A stretch of DNA of 64,000 bases from Xiphydria camelus (lineage: Eukaryota > Arthropoda > Insecta > Hymenoptera > Xiphydriidae), in the NCBI GenBank assembly GCA_963678675.1, contig OY783191.1, positions 20,882,024-20,946,023 of the forward strand, in the 5' to 3' direction. Below, piece after piece: positions 1-10,060 of this stretch. Under the pieces are notes generated by a model that had not been told where the DNA came from, did not search any database, and saw only the letters and a program-made list of their open reading frames with translations. The translations under genes were made by a program, and so were the position numbers. Each line of letters begins with the position of its first letter. The stretch's first letter is position 1.

Positions 1-690
1 TGGTATTTACGAATGAATAACTAAAATCTACGGATCTAATATCTATAATATCTACAGATTACTGCAAATAATTACATTTTTTATCTACCTTCATTTTCTT
101 CAATCAGACTTTGCATTAACTTTCCATTATATATTTTTCCTTTGCTCCGTTCGTTCAAACTTTCGCTCCTTTTACACTCAAACTCAGAGTGAACTCAGCT
201 CTCTAGCGGAGTCTGTTTGAGGTGACTCGTGTCGCCGACTCACGGCGACACAAACTAAATGGAAAGCACTTTCGGCGACACGAGTCGACTCGTGTCGACT
301 TGTGTCAGTAAAAGGAAAGCACCCAGTAACGTCACTCAGTGACGCCACCGCGTGACGCTTGGGTGAAAGTCACGCTTGGCTATCGGGGCAAGAGGTTGGT
401 ACGAGATTTGTCGGTAAAAACGGTCACTTGCTGACAGAATTCTACGTGTGACACCTGCGTACATATTTTGATACTCATAACCTCAAAGCTACGTTTACGT
501 GGGTTCTATCAATAGCCAAATATTGCTTTCAAAATGAATAATATCACGGCACAATGTTATCGTTGGAAAAGAAATTACTCACCATAATTCACAAATTCAC
601 GATTTTGAGATTACACGCTTCGATCTCCCGAATTGACACCAACTCTAACTACCGACTCGACTTCTACCGGTATAAATAACTCGAGTAGGG
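1..690. other. AT-rich non-coding stretch with MITE remnant
   Basis: I see no gene here. Positions about 261-324 carry a degraded copy of the sequence ending in GGAAAGCACCC with repeated GTGTCGACTTGTGTC motifs, also seen in the short MITE at 17,873-18,011. Around 630-660 the text CGATCTCCCGAATTGACA also occurs in the palindromic MITE at 60,433-60,849, so this stretch is old mobile-element debris. Confidence 0.5.
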
Positions 691-696
691 TAGACC

Positions 697-1260
697 GGGG
701 ACAATTGAAACATTTGTGCTTCTTGATTTTTTTTTATACGGCTTCTGCAAATATTTAAATTATAAAGTGAGTATTACTTAGCATATTTAATAAGGTTTTT
801 GTACATATCATTCCGTTGTCCTAAAATAATACATAAATAAGATATTTCAAAATATGTTCAGGTTGCCAAATTGTTTCAATTGTCCCCACGTCAGGGACGA
901 TTGAAATATATACCTGGGACAATTGAAACAGCATTTAGATTTAAAAAAATGTAATTATAACGCAAATAGAACAGATCAATATTGGAAATCATAAGATAAG
1001 AGAATATACAGTAAATATATATGTTTAGTCTGACAAACAGTTGTGTGACAGGTATAAAGATCTTTTGAAGTGCATTCTTCGTGTGACCAATGTCGACATT
1101 CAATGCATTGCACCCATTTCTCTCCAGGGCGGCTATTACCCCACTGCTCCAGACAAACCAGGCAATAATAATCCTCGTCGTCGCTGTCACTCTGTTCACT
1201 ATTGTTTTGGTGTTTCACACGTTTCAATTGTCCCCTCCATCGTTTGTTTCAATTGTCCCT
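697..1260. mobile_element. DNA transposon remnant with GGGGACAATTGAAACA ends
   Basis: GGGGACAATTGAAACA starts at 697 and its reverse complement ends at about 1260. Further copies of the same end lie inside (about 880-930 and 1223-1235), so terminal sequence has been duplicated or two copies are nested. The interior holds the C-terminal part of a transposase-like protein on the minus strand. The superfamily is not certain; the zinc-finger tail of that protein suggests pogo/Tigger-like. Confidence 0.6.
976..1227 (-). pseudogene. C-terminal zinc-finger tail of a DDE_1 (pogo-like) transposase
   Basis: The 83-residue reading frame has an acidic linker (SEQSDSDDEDYY) and then a PHD-like cysteine/histidine finger: C-x2-C, GEKWVQC, C-x2-W-x-H-x2-C. 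This layout is typical of the extreme C-terminus of insect pogo/jerky-like DDE_1 transposases. The catalytic core is absent, so this is a 3' fragment left inside an internally deleted element. The frame runs out in non-coding text after the last cysteines. The assignment rests on motif spacing only. Confidence 0.55.
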
Positions 1261-1315
1261 ATAATACATTTCTCAATAAACACTCAAATATTTTCTTACT
1301 CTTGGACAGCAGTAA

Positions 1316-1345
1316 TAGGTTTGTTCCAACCGAGCAGAAAACTGT
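1316..1345 (+). repeat. Terminal repeat fragment, TTCCAACCGAGC type
   Basis: A TGTTCCAACCGAGC segment followed by GAAAACTGTACA lies upstream of the decayed Harbinger exon. A similar segment with GAAAACTGTACA recurs at about 54,787-54,822. It may be the outer end of the Harbinger element at the left of this window or a separate MITE end; no matching right end was found. Confidence 0.35.
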
Positions 1346-1612
1346 ACATGAACGGTACCGGGCATGCGCAGTAGAGAAATTCTGTTCCAACCGTACGCTG
1401 GACGGTCCCTGTACGGTGTTGTGCGGCGTTCCAACCACCGCTGGGATCGTGCGTGGAACGGTTCCTGTACCGTCCATCCGATGCTTGGTCCTGATCGTGA
1501 ACTGTGTGGACTGACATGCGCACTACGGCGATTAGTTTGCCTGGCGCGGTTATTTAAATACTTTTGAGAGTTGACTTTTTCTATCTCCGTATTTTTGTTG
1601 CAAGTTATTAAA

Positions 1613-1724
1613 ATGACGTCTAACGAAGGCGATAGTGATGTGTCGGATATATCGGATATGTCCGACACAAGTGACGATGATATTGAATTATACGAAAATA
1701 GGGTTAGAAACCAGGATTATTTAG
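1613..1724 (+). pseudogene. First exon of a decayed HARBI1-type transposase
   Basis: An ATG at 1613 opens an acidic exon rich in Ser and Asp (SDVSDISDMSD, then TSDDDIE) ending NQDYLG before a clear GTAAGT donor. It has the same 112-nt length and the same ending as exon 1 of the HARBI1-like gene on the minus strand at 13,169-13,058 (TSDDDIE, VKNQDYLG). The start of the following intron is also alike in both. No intact downstream exons are present; the next 1.7 kb is diverged tandem repeat. It is the head of a dead PIF/Harbinger transposase whose partner Myb/SANT gene sits convergently at 6,384-5,444. Confidence 0.75.
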
Positions 1725-1856
1725 GTAAGTGACAGATTGAGGTTAAGTGTAGAAAATCTTTGTTAGAAAACTGATAGAAAATTATTCAATTTAATTGAAA
1801 GACTATAACGAAGGTGGATTAAATTTGATTTGATGAGATAGAAGTTTCTGCACAAA

Positions 1857-3345
1857 TTATGCTCCGGGAGTTGCAACGTCGAGCATACCTGCCAAGAAGG
1901 AAGAATTAGGCCTAGGAAGAATCCCCCGAGGAATCGATGGAAAGAAAATAAAGGAACGGGAAAAAAGGGAGGTGGAACAATAGCGAGGAGGTGGATGCCG
2001 GTACGACTAGTTAGGTATCCGCCAGGCACACTAACAAGGTTGGTCTATCCAGTTTGACATTTAAGGCTAGGTTTCCTGTCAGTTCCCTGCCAGTTCACCC
2101 GCGTGCCGACAAAAGTGGAAGAAGGCTCTAAAAGGGAGAAACAAACCGAGAAGGGGAAAGAGAAGCTAAAGGAATGTATTCTGGAAGGAATAAGAAAGAA
2201 GCAATCAACTGAGGGACGAGAGTGTCGGCTCGGAAGCTTTGCTGAATGCACCGGCAAGGAGGGGAATGCTTACGAGCAACCAAAAGGGAAAACCAAATAT
2301 GGAACAAGATATCAGAGTGTATAAAGGTAGATCGTACTAATCCAACTAGGTAAGGATCGCAACAAGAAGACGTGAGATTTGCTCAGGAAACGTCGTGCCG
2401 AGCGTATCTGCTGAATAGGAAAAATTCTCCAAGGAATCGAAGAAATGAAGTATCGAAGAAAGTTAAACGACTAAAAAGGGTTCCGGAACAATAGCGAGGA
2501 GGAGGTGGAAGCCGGAACGACCAGCCCCTCGCCAGACATACTAACAACAAGTCCACCCACGTGCCAGTCATGCGCGAGCAAAGCGTGGGATATTCGATGA
2601 GGAACTGAAATCTTATGAAAAGAAAAGTAGAGGTAATCGGTGGCTGTAGTCGGCAGCTATTAAGGTAATTATAAGACTCCCAAGCAGAGCAGGCATGGCA
2701 AGCGAGATAGAAATTGGCCAAATGAGTGAGACGCACCGGGAGCGCTACCGGTCGTGTCGACAAAGGAGGGAGAAGACTCTTAAAAAGAGAGAAGCACCCT
2801 GGGAAGGGGAAACAGAAGCCACAGAGAATGCATCCTGGAAGGAATAAGGAATAAACAACCAGATAAAGGGAAGAGAGTGTCGGCTTGAAGGTTGCGCCGG
2901 ACGTGCCGGCTAGGAGGAAGACACCGATAAAGGAATCAGGTGGAAGAAATAACCAATCAGAGAATAGGATATCAATTTAAAGGTAAGTCGTGCTAATTTA
3001 ATCAGTTAACTAACGCAAGAACAGGATGATAGATTGCTCTGGGAGACGCCACGCTATGCGTACCTGAGATAAAGGAAGAATACCCTGAGGAATCGAAGGA
3101 ATTAAAGTTGACGGACTGGAATGGGAGCTAGAATAATAGCGAGGATGAGGTGGAAGGAATAAGGGATAAGCATGTAACCGACCAAGTAAGTAACACGACG
3201 CGAAAGCTAACAAAAGCCCGTAGGTAGAGAACGAGAACCGGAGTAAACGCGAGAGGCTCCACGGGAAGGATGGAGCAAAGGATGCGAGACGCAACGGTTC
3301 GTAGGAAGGTAACGAAGAAGAAGAGCTCCAACTTTGAAAATGCAT
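1857..3345 (+). repeat. Three diverged tandem units of about 500-650 bp
   Basis: The phrase AATAGCGAGGA followed by GGTGGAAG-like text recurs at about 1978, 2487 and 3128. The block GTATTCTGGAAGGAATAAG at about 2175 recurs near 2830 with a few changes. Unit starts near 1857, 2373 and 3030 share an approximate GGAACG.CG...GTACCTG pattern. All open frames across the units are short. The array occupies what would be the intron and middle exons of the decayed Harbinger gene. Confidence 0.6.
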
Positions 3346-3419
3346 TCGGCCTCCTATGAGCGTCAGGAAGGAAATGAAATAGACTAAGTAGACAACGCGT
3401 AGGGGGTATTTATTAAATG

Positions 3420-3835
3420 AAATTACAGCAATACCAATTCATACCGAGTGAATGATTGTAAAACCTATTTCGTCTTTGTTAAAACTGCGTTATTTATTTC
3501 AGATGCAGGCTGTTGGTGATGAGAAGAAAAAAATTCCAATTGGCAATTGATGGAAGGAAGGCATACCGAAATGGACAGGCCAGAAGGAAATCCAGAGTGA
3601 GACATACATGGAAAAGAAGGATATTTCTCGATTCAGGTAAGACATTAATGAAATGAGAATGCAGCAATACCAACTTATATCTATTGAATGATCGTGACAT
3701 CTATTGTCTTTGTTAATAGGAGCAGCATGTGGGCTTGACTACCAGCAGTGCAGGAGAACTTGGAAGTCGAGAATGAGGGAGATTAACGTGGCGTACCAAC
3801 AGACTTGCGTTTGCAAATTGATGTGATTATTTAAT
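3420..3835 (+). pseudogene. Decayed Harbinger exon/intron remnants
   Basis: Degenerate copies of the HARBI1 exon 3/intron 3 segment lie here: an intron-like GCAATACCAATTCATACC...GAATGATTGT block occurs twice (about 3423 and 3665). Between them are a CCAATTGGCAATTGATGG stretch and a splice-like GATTCAGGTAAGAC. The same material, reverse-complemented, fills 10,060-11,880 of the second Harbinger element. The reading frame is destroyed. This marks the 3' part of the left Harbinger transposase. Confidence 0.6.
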
Positions 3836-4597
3836 TTCATGACGAAGAGACTACAAATTATACTTATTTTCATAGTAGTTGGTAAAATACTCTTTAAATA
3901 CCTAAACTGATGGGGCATTCCATGTCAACTTTTAGTAGTAGAAACTTTTGGGTCTCCGATGTAGTTGTTCATTTTTTTTCAAGTATCTTAAATCAATATA
4001 AAAACTGGCGTAAATTTTCAGAACGATTCGATAAGTCGGTCAGCTGTTATTAATTTTTATATTTCTAATTCTTTTTTTCATCGCGAGTTACGGCTGAAAT
4101 TAACAAAGTATAGACATTTCCCAGGTAGCACACTGACGGTAGAATAACGTCTCAGACGTCATTTTTTGGTCAGTATAGGGTTTCAGACGTCAGTTGTCGT
4201 AATATTAACGTCGCAGTAGGCCTATTCTGTAACTCGTTACGGCCCGTAACGACGTATCTTGGACGTCAAAATTCAACGTCTTTTTGACGGAACTTTTCCG
4301 TCATTTTTAATGACGAACAAGACTTAGGAAAAATTTCCGTCTCCTGCATATATCCCTGTATAGGGACTTGAAAATTTATTTGTGAATAAATGGACAAAAA
4401 TTGTAATTTGTTCAATTATTAAATCAATAAATTATTTCATTTAGTCTCCAGAGTATGTTGAGCAAGTTATAAACTATACTGTTTATTAAAAAGCACAGAT
4501 TATTAAAGTAAATGAAAGACAATCAATTAATGTAGGATGAATAAACATTCATATAATTATTTATTTCTTTATTTATTTATATTTATTTATTATTTAT

Positions 4598-4649
4598 TTC
4601 TTGCATAGACGCAAATTGATACTAATATCAATTTGCGTCTATGCAAGAA
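4598..4649. repeat. Perfect short hairpin
   Basis: TTCTTGCATAGACGCAAATT is followed within a few bases by its exact reverse complement; the two 24-nt arms flank a 4-nt loop. The hairpin lies within the CCCAGGTAGCA MITE and has no promoter or terminator context. Confidence 0.85.
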
Positions 4650-4760
4650 TATTTATCAAAAGATACAATCATAAATTTAGAAAAATGTTAAGAAAAGAAT
4701 AATACAATTATAAAATCTTATTTTTTCAAGCTCTTTCTTATTGAAAAGTAATATACATTT

Positions 4761-4838
4761 CCTCCGGTCACCGGCCGATCAACGAAGTTAAGCAGCGAAA
4801 AGTGCGGATACTCTAGCTGGATGGGTGACCGCTCACGA
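4761..4838 (+). pseudogene. 5S rRNA-like fragment
   Basis: The string CCGATCAACGAAGTTAAGCA followed by GGATGGGTGACCGC resembles the internal promoter half of arthropod 5S rRNA (CGATCACCGAAGTTAAGCA ... TGGATGGGTGACCGC). The 5' third of 5S and the 3' stem are missing and the middle is altered. It could be the head of an SINE3-type element or a captured 5S piece inside the MITE. It is not a functional rRNA gene. Confidence 0.7.
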
Positions 4839-4850
4839 ATAAAAGATATA

Positions 4851-4855
4851 CACTC

Positions 4856-4898
<43 letters not shown>

Positions 4899-5094
4899 TT
4901 CTGTCGCTGGCGACTTTTTTAAAATGTTATTTTTAAACGTACTAACCAATGATTAATCAATTCTCATACTTTTATTAACGAGAGCAGACACTACCGTAGC
5001 TAATGAGGGCATGAGAATTAATTGTTCATTGGTTAGTACGTTTAAAAATAACATTTAAAAAAGTCACCAGCGACATAATCCGAGACGCCGGGTG
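4851..5094. mobile_element. TA-flanked palindromic MITE (CACCCGGG family) with a CT expansion
   Basis: This is a copy of the 213-bp palindromic family also seen at 16,026, 19,835, 50,479 and 51,174. The diagnostic arm CTAACCAATGATTAATCAA and its partner near 5030 are clear, the right end reads CCGGGTG then TA, and the left end is CACTCGG after TA. A pure (CT)n tract of about 36 bp has expanded inside the left terminus at about 4,859-4,895. Confidence 0.8.
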
Positions 5095-5443
5095 TACGTC
5101 AGACCTACCTTTTAGAACCGTCATTTTTTTCGTCTTCACAACGTACGGTAGAACGTCATTGTTACGTGATTTGTCTGACGTCGTGTGGATGTGCAATTAA
5201 GCCGTCTTTGCGACGTTAAAATGACGTCATATTTTTCGTCATCTGACGTCAGAACTGACCTTCAAAAAACGTCATTTCGACGTTAGTATGCTACCTGGGT
5301 TAGGACACTTTTATATTGATTTAAGATACTTGGAAAAAAATGAACAACTACATCGGAGACCCAAAAGTTTATACTACTAAAAGTTGACATGGAATGCCCC
5401 TTATACTATTACCTACGCGCTTTGAATTGAAATTAATATAAAC

Positions 5444-6384
5444 TTACTTTAAATATGTGCAATATAAAGTTAATATACAGTTATGAGACGACCTAACGAT
5501 GTTTCCGCACTCGCACGCGCATACCTTGTTCTTCAGGATTTCATTCCTTTCTTGCATTACTGCAATCTTCTTCTCAAATAGATCGTTCCTTCTCTTTATT
5601 TCCAGTAATTTCTCGGTCTCCACATCCATCCGTGATTCGTGATAGGCTTTCCTCTCCAACCGCAATTTATCCACCGCGCCTATCTTCTTCTTCAGTCGTT
5701 TTACTGTCTTTTTCGTCGGGGTTGCGGTATCTCCGAATCCTCCCTCTTCGTCGTCGCAGCAATCCGGTGTCAGTGATAATTGGGCTGTACTGTCATTAGA
5801 CAGTAAAATTTCAGGGTAAACGGTTCTCTTCTTCCCAAATATTTCGTCCATCTCCGTTTCATACTCGAGATTCTTCCGCCCTGCACCTACAAACATTTGG
5901 CAATGGAACATTAGTGGAATAAGAAGCAAATAGAAATCATTTGTTTAGGAAAAAGTCTTATGTGACCAGCTAAACGATTTTATTAACATTCTTCGTTGAC
6001 CTAACAAAATAGTTTCGCAACAATATCATGAAGACCTTACATTTCAGATAACGTACCAGTCTGATTTCGATTGTCGACGAATTTTTTATAATTTCGCTCC
6101 AGTACCCTCCAGCGATTGTGGCAGTTATTTGCCGTAACTCGCACACCCAGCTTTTGCATTTCCTCAGCTACTTTCTCCCACAATTTCTTGTTATTCCTTA
6201 TCTCAAATGTCCCAACCTTCGCTTTGTACGTACTGTACAAATCTATCAGTAACTTTGTATCTCCTGACCCCCATTTAAAATCCAACACCTGCTCTGTATA
6301 TGTACGTATAGGTGTAGGTGTAGCTGCAGAACATGACGGTTGCTCGGTGACAACGTTGTCCACCGTAATAAACTCTTGCAATTC
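5444..6384 (-). CDS. Myb/SANT-like DNA-binding accessory protein of a Harbinger element
   Basis: Two exons can be followed: about 6384-6057 (acceptor CTTTCAG, donor GTACGT) and 5886 to about 5444. Exon 1 encodes a trihelix/MADF-like Myb domain (TKLLIDLYSTYKAKVGTFE ... LWEKVAEEMQKLG ... NCHNRWRVLERNYKKFVDN). Exon 2 carries a GAGRKNLEYETEMDEIFGKK motif, an acidic linker and a basic coiled coil ending CACECGN. This is the usual second gene of insect PIF/Harbinger transposons, which binds transposon ends and helps transposase enter the nucleus. It faces the decayed transposase exon at 1613. A first exon upstream of 6384 is likely, because the frame opens at an acceptor rather than an ATG. The frames join without stops, so this copy may be intact. 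Confidence 0.75.
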
Positions 6385-6668
6385 TGAAAGTGGAATGAAC
6401 AATGCACATTAGAAATACAGCAAACTTATGTACAACTACGCTAGTTCAATTTGAAATGCTCCGAGGCATTAACTTTAACACTCCGTCGGGCGCGAAATGC
6501 AAAAAATCCCACTTGGGACATGTTATCGTACTCTGCATATTTACCATTAACAAAGATATTCATTTCTTTGCAAATTCTTCGGTGTTTGGTGGAGACACAA
6601 AGAGAAATATTGTAGTTGGATGGATAACTGAATGGACCTTAGCGCGCTCAAGTTCGTCGATGACTGAC

Positions 6669-8610
6669 TTGCAAGGCGACTAGTGACGCAGGGGTACGCT
6701 TCGGCAGAAGGGCGGTTCTTTTTCTCTCCACGTCGGGAAGAGCTTAGAAAATTCTGAGAAAACCGAGCGTGAAGACTAACTTCGGAAAGGCGAGCAGATT
6801 TGTCGCCGTCCGGTTGGCGCCGAACCGGAACAAGTACACGTGCGTGTCAATGGCTGAATGTCATGGTCACTTCTCCGACGATAGCGCAGGGCAGAGGGTG
6901 CCCGTGCCCTCCCGCGAGGGCCCTAAAATTGGAGAACAGGGTCGAGGCGCCTTACGCGTAGTGTCTTTCAGATTTACGATCCCGAGGAGATGTGGCTTTG
7001 ATCGCAGTTCTCGAAATGTTTCGGCGGAGCCTCGCGGTAGGGTACCCACGTGCGTCTCGAGGGCTGTTCGACGATAGCAAAGGAAGGAAGGAAGGGCAGA
7101 GGGTGCCCGTGCCCTCCCGCGAGGCTCCTGCAATTAGCATAGCATAAATCACTCTGAACCTAACTCTTTGACTCTGCTACCACGATTTTTAAACTGAATT
7201 TACATGGAGGTGTTTCAAAACTATCCCCAAAATCCGACGATTCGCAACCCCTCGGAAACCCCACATAATAGTGAATCTAGGAAATGGAAGGAATGTTTCA
7301 ATCAAATCGAATAATTCACCTAAAAATAACAGGACATGTCGGAGTTTAATTGGACATACTACTGCAGAAAAGGAAATAATATTTACTGAGACAAAAAAAT
7401 GTCCGTTTCAATGGAATAGTGTTCATTGTGATAATGTCTCGATAAAATTTCTAGTCAGCGTTACGGAGTGAAGGTTAAAGAATTAAAAATATTGTAATAT
7501 CCAGTCAACATACGAAAATTCCTACCAATTCTAAAGAAATAAAATGCAACTTCTCCGATTTCTCTGTACCACTGCTCCTACCTATGTAGAAATAAAAGAC
7601 GACTGTGAGATGTATGTTTGTGGAGGATTTGAAGATCCAACAAAATGTTTTTAATTAGAAGGTTCTTCATTTTCTGAAGCATTTGAATTAAATTCGAACC
7701 TGCACTTAGAAGCCGATTGAAGGATGATGTTTTATCATATCTTTCATGCTGTTAGAGTTCAATATGCTCATGTAATAATCATCCGCGCTGATGCAGATGT
7801 TTTCATCCTGGGTATTTATTTTTGGAATAATCTAGCACGTCTTGGTTGTCTTGGCCTATGGTTTCACGGTTCTAATAAAAAGAACATTTTCTCGGACGTC
7901 ATTTAGCTGCTGAATCCCTTGGTGAAAACATTTGTCATATTTTGCCAGCATTACACGCTATAAGTGGTTGCGATACAATGAGTAGATTAGATTACTGTCT
8001 TTAACTATAAAAAAAAATAATAATTGTCACTAAAAAGATGATTTGAATAGTCCGATACCATGTGCACAATCGATTAACTTGATACTCAAGGGGAGGAGGG
8101 TGTAACTAAAAATTGATACATCGCAGGTTCTGACAACATCCGAAATATTAATCTATAAGCTTTACTGAGCTTCAATCAATTGACAGAATGCGGTGCCGGA
8201 ATTTTGCATGCTCAAGTCCATCCAGCTTCCGGTCTACTACGCGCAAGGCTCCTCGACCCCGTTCTCCAATTTCAGGGGCCTCGCGATAGGGTGCCGGTCG
8301 CGACGGCAAGGTGGGCTTCCACAAGCGCAAGGCGCCTCGACTCCCAATTGCAGGAGCCTCGCAGGAGGGCACGGGCACCCTCTGCCCTTCGCTATCATTG
8401 GAGAAGTGACCAGGGGTCCTACATTCAGCCATTGACACGCACGTGCACTTGTCCCGGGTCGGCGCCAACCGGACGGCGCCAAATCTGCTCGCCTTTCCGA
8501 AGTTAATTGTCACGCTCGGTTTCCTTCGAATTTTCTCCTCCCAACGTGGAGAGGAAAAGAACAGCCCTTTTCTGCCGAAGCGTTCCCCTGCGTCATTAGT
8601 CGCCTTGCAA
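6669..8610. mobile_element. Element with about 400-bp GC-rich terminal inverted repeats
   Basis: TTGCAAGGCGACTAGTGACG at 6669 is mirrored at the right end (to 8610). Homology runs inward through GAGCGTGAAGACTAACTTCG, GGCGCCGAACCGGA and CAGAGGGTGCCCGTGCCCTC to about 6960 and back from about 8230. The GAGGGTGCCCGTGCCCTC block is duplicated within the left repeat (about 6895 and 7098). The centre (about 7200-8170) is AT-rich and holds a FEN-like pseudogene. Flanking duplications are not evident. Confidence 0.7.
7560..8010 (+). pseudogene. FEN-like/ISGCDT transposon-associated protein, degraded
   Basis: Pieces in shifting frames read RADADVFILGIYFWNNLARL, LWFHGSNKKN, HLAAESLGENICHILPALHA and ISGCDTMSRL. 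The aspartate-rich strand DADVFIL and the signature LPALHAISGCDT are typical of a large insect/cnidarian family of transposon-borne proteins that resemble FEN1/XPG-like nucleases. Frameshifts and stops (for example after KKN) make it non-functional. A second copy, with the downstream cysteine-rich tail, is at 63,130-63,880. No function is claimed beyond family resemblance. Confidence 0.6.
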
Positions 8611-8619
8611 GTGAAGCTG

Positions 8620-9430
8620 AATTATTTACTGATTTGTACGGTAGCCAGAATTGCGGCATTTAGTCTATCAGTAATGAAGTACTGACGGCTTGTATTAAGG
8701 AATGACTTAAAATTCCATCAATACCAATTTTGTGGAGGGGACACTGTCAGTAATATTGAAGGTGAAAACAAAAATATAGTTCATTCCATCAGTACAGTAG
8801 TCTCCCGCAATGGAGGTGGACTGTAATGAAGCGTATTGGCTGAAAAGCACGTTCCGGACCTTCCTAGATATAAACCGTCGAGTCCCGTAATTTTGATTCT
8901 TCCATATCTAGCAGTGCGGTATTCCTTACTGAGAAGCAAATGCAGAAAAGTTTTTGTCACTCTTCGTTGAAATTTTGAAGTATGAACACGATGTCGGGAA
9001 GGGAAGGTAGAAATCGTCCGACTAAAAAATGAAAGAAAGACATAGCATCAATGTAGAGATAACAGAATATACGGATAAGAGATAACAGATAATAGTAACA
9101 CTAAGAAAGACTTGGTCACTTAGTTCATTGATGCGAAACCGTTGAAGCACCGAGGGTATGAACCCCTGCTGCTTTTCTTTGCCCTTCAATGACAGGAAAT
9201 GGTAGTACAATTGCTAAACATGCTTCATCCATAATGCAGTGAAACGACTGTTCAGTTCGACTTCTTCTCATGTACTGACAATAATACTTTAAAACTGTAC
9301 TGACCGTCTAAACGCCGCGGAAATACTGATGGAATGATTCAATACTTACCATCAATACTTAATGACGTGTAAAGCTGCGTTTAGACGATCAGTAGTACTG
9401 TCAATATAGTACAAACTACTGACATTATTA
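8620..9430. other. Non-coding stretch between two mobile elements
   Basis: No gene is visible. Short inverted matches of GTACTGAC/GTCAGTA motifs and CGTCTAAACGC (about 9305) versus GCGTTTAGACG (about 9377) suggest decayed MITE ends. Short open frames here have no recognisable content. Confidence 0.4.
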
Positions 9431-9439
9431 GTGTCCGTG

Positions 9440-9785
9440 TAAACGCCGTATTGAAGTAGGTGCAGGACGGAATTATTTCGAATTCGAAGCGGAGATGGAG
9501 GTAATCTTTCTGAAAAGGAGAACGGTCAACCCCGAAATTTTGCTGTCCAATGATACTACTGCCCAATTGCCGCTGATAAACGATTGCTACGATGACGGAG
9601 AGGAAAGAGTCGAAGAAAGCGCAACCCCGATTCTGAAGACGACGAAATGCACGCGACTGAAAAGTAAAAGTTGGAAGGAATGAAAAAAAGGAATGAATTG
9701 ATGAAGGGAAGGAATAAATTGATTGAGGAGAGAGGAACGGAATTTTAGAAAGTAAGGTGTGCACTTGCGAGTGTGGTAACACATC
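9440..9785 (+). pseudogene. Myb/SANT accessory protein, C-terminal exon (second Harbinger element)
   Basis: An acceptor-like AAGTAG|GTGCAGG leads into GRNYFEFEAEMEVIFLKRRT, NPEILLSNDTTAQLP, a short acidic linker and a basic tail. It is clearly homologous to exon 2 of the gene at 5,886-5,444 (NLEYETEMDEI, PEILLSNDSTAQLS). The coiled-coil part after TRLKSKSWKE is broken by a stop and frameshift, though the final CECGNT-like end is still readable near 9770. It converges on the HARBI1 gene at 11,148-13,169, giving the standard Harbinger layout. No upstream Myb-domain exon is visible. Confidence 0.7.
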
Positions 9786-9789
9786 GTAG

Positions 9790-10060
9790 GTTCATATAAT
9801 AAGTTTATATTTACTTTATACTGTACATATGTATATTACGTTTAAATAAAGCTTAATTTAAAGAGTGTAGATAAGAGTATAACTTGAATTTAAAGAGTAT
9901 AGGTAAGAGTATCAGTCTGAGTTACAGAGTAAAGCTACAGCGAAATGCTCCTCATTGTTAATATCATTAATGCCACATGTATTTTATCAACTACATTAAT
10001 AAATAAAGAAAGAATAAGTACAATATTGTAGCTCTTGTAATTGCTTTGATCTATTTTATC
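9790..10060. other. AT-rich spacer
   Basis: Nothing recognisable apart from AAGAGTATA/TAAGAGTAT micro-repeats at 9,860-9,920. It lies between the converging 3' ends of the two Harbinger genes. Confidence 0.4.

Larger units (their letters stand above)
4120..5299. mobile_element. MITE with CCCAGGTAGCA ends and GACGTC subterminal repeats
   Basis: The element begins CCCAGGTAGCACACTGACG and ends with the complement (TGCTACCTGGG), flanked by TT on each side. Both ends are packed with ACGTC/GACGT motifs over about 200 bp. It has no coding capacity. Inside are a perfect hairpin (4,598-4,649), a 5S-rRNA-like stretch (4,761-4,838) and a nested TA-type MITE (4,851-5,094). Its termini and TT duplication match those of the giant inverted element at 19,275-39,719, suggesting mobilisation by the same transposase family. 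Confidence 0.8.
3912..5400. mobile_element. Foldback element with GGGGCATTCCATG termini
   Basis: The left end (GGGGCATTCCATGTCAAC, from 3912) and right end (to 5400) are inverted repeats of about 100 bp that include CTCCGATGTAGTTGTTC and its complement. The same GGGGCATTCCATG terminus bounds the DDE-encoding element at 55,098-57,192, so this looks like a non-autonomous relative. I see no clean target-site duplication (TGAT versus TTAT). Its middle was used as target by another MITE at 4,120-5,299. Confidence 0.75.

Noticed and set aside
1041..1668. Overlapping frames on both strands with ERNRS-like arginine-rich text
   Set aside because: They lie in transposon terminal repeats, conflict with each other and carry no recognisable domain.
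4570..4700. A CRISPR-like or terminator reading of the perfect hairpin
   Set aside because: It is a single hairpin in eukaryotic MITE DNA, with no repeat-spacer array and no bacterial context.
6769..7152. GC-rich frames in the long TIR
   Set aside because: The same text is repeated in inverted orientation at 8,180-8,610, and frames on both strands are equally open. They are repeats, not genes.
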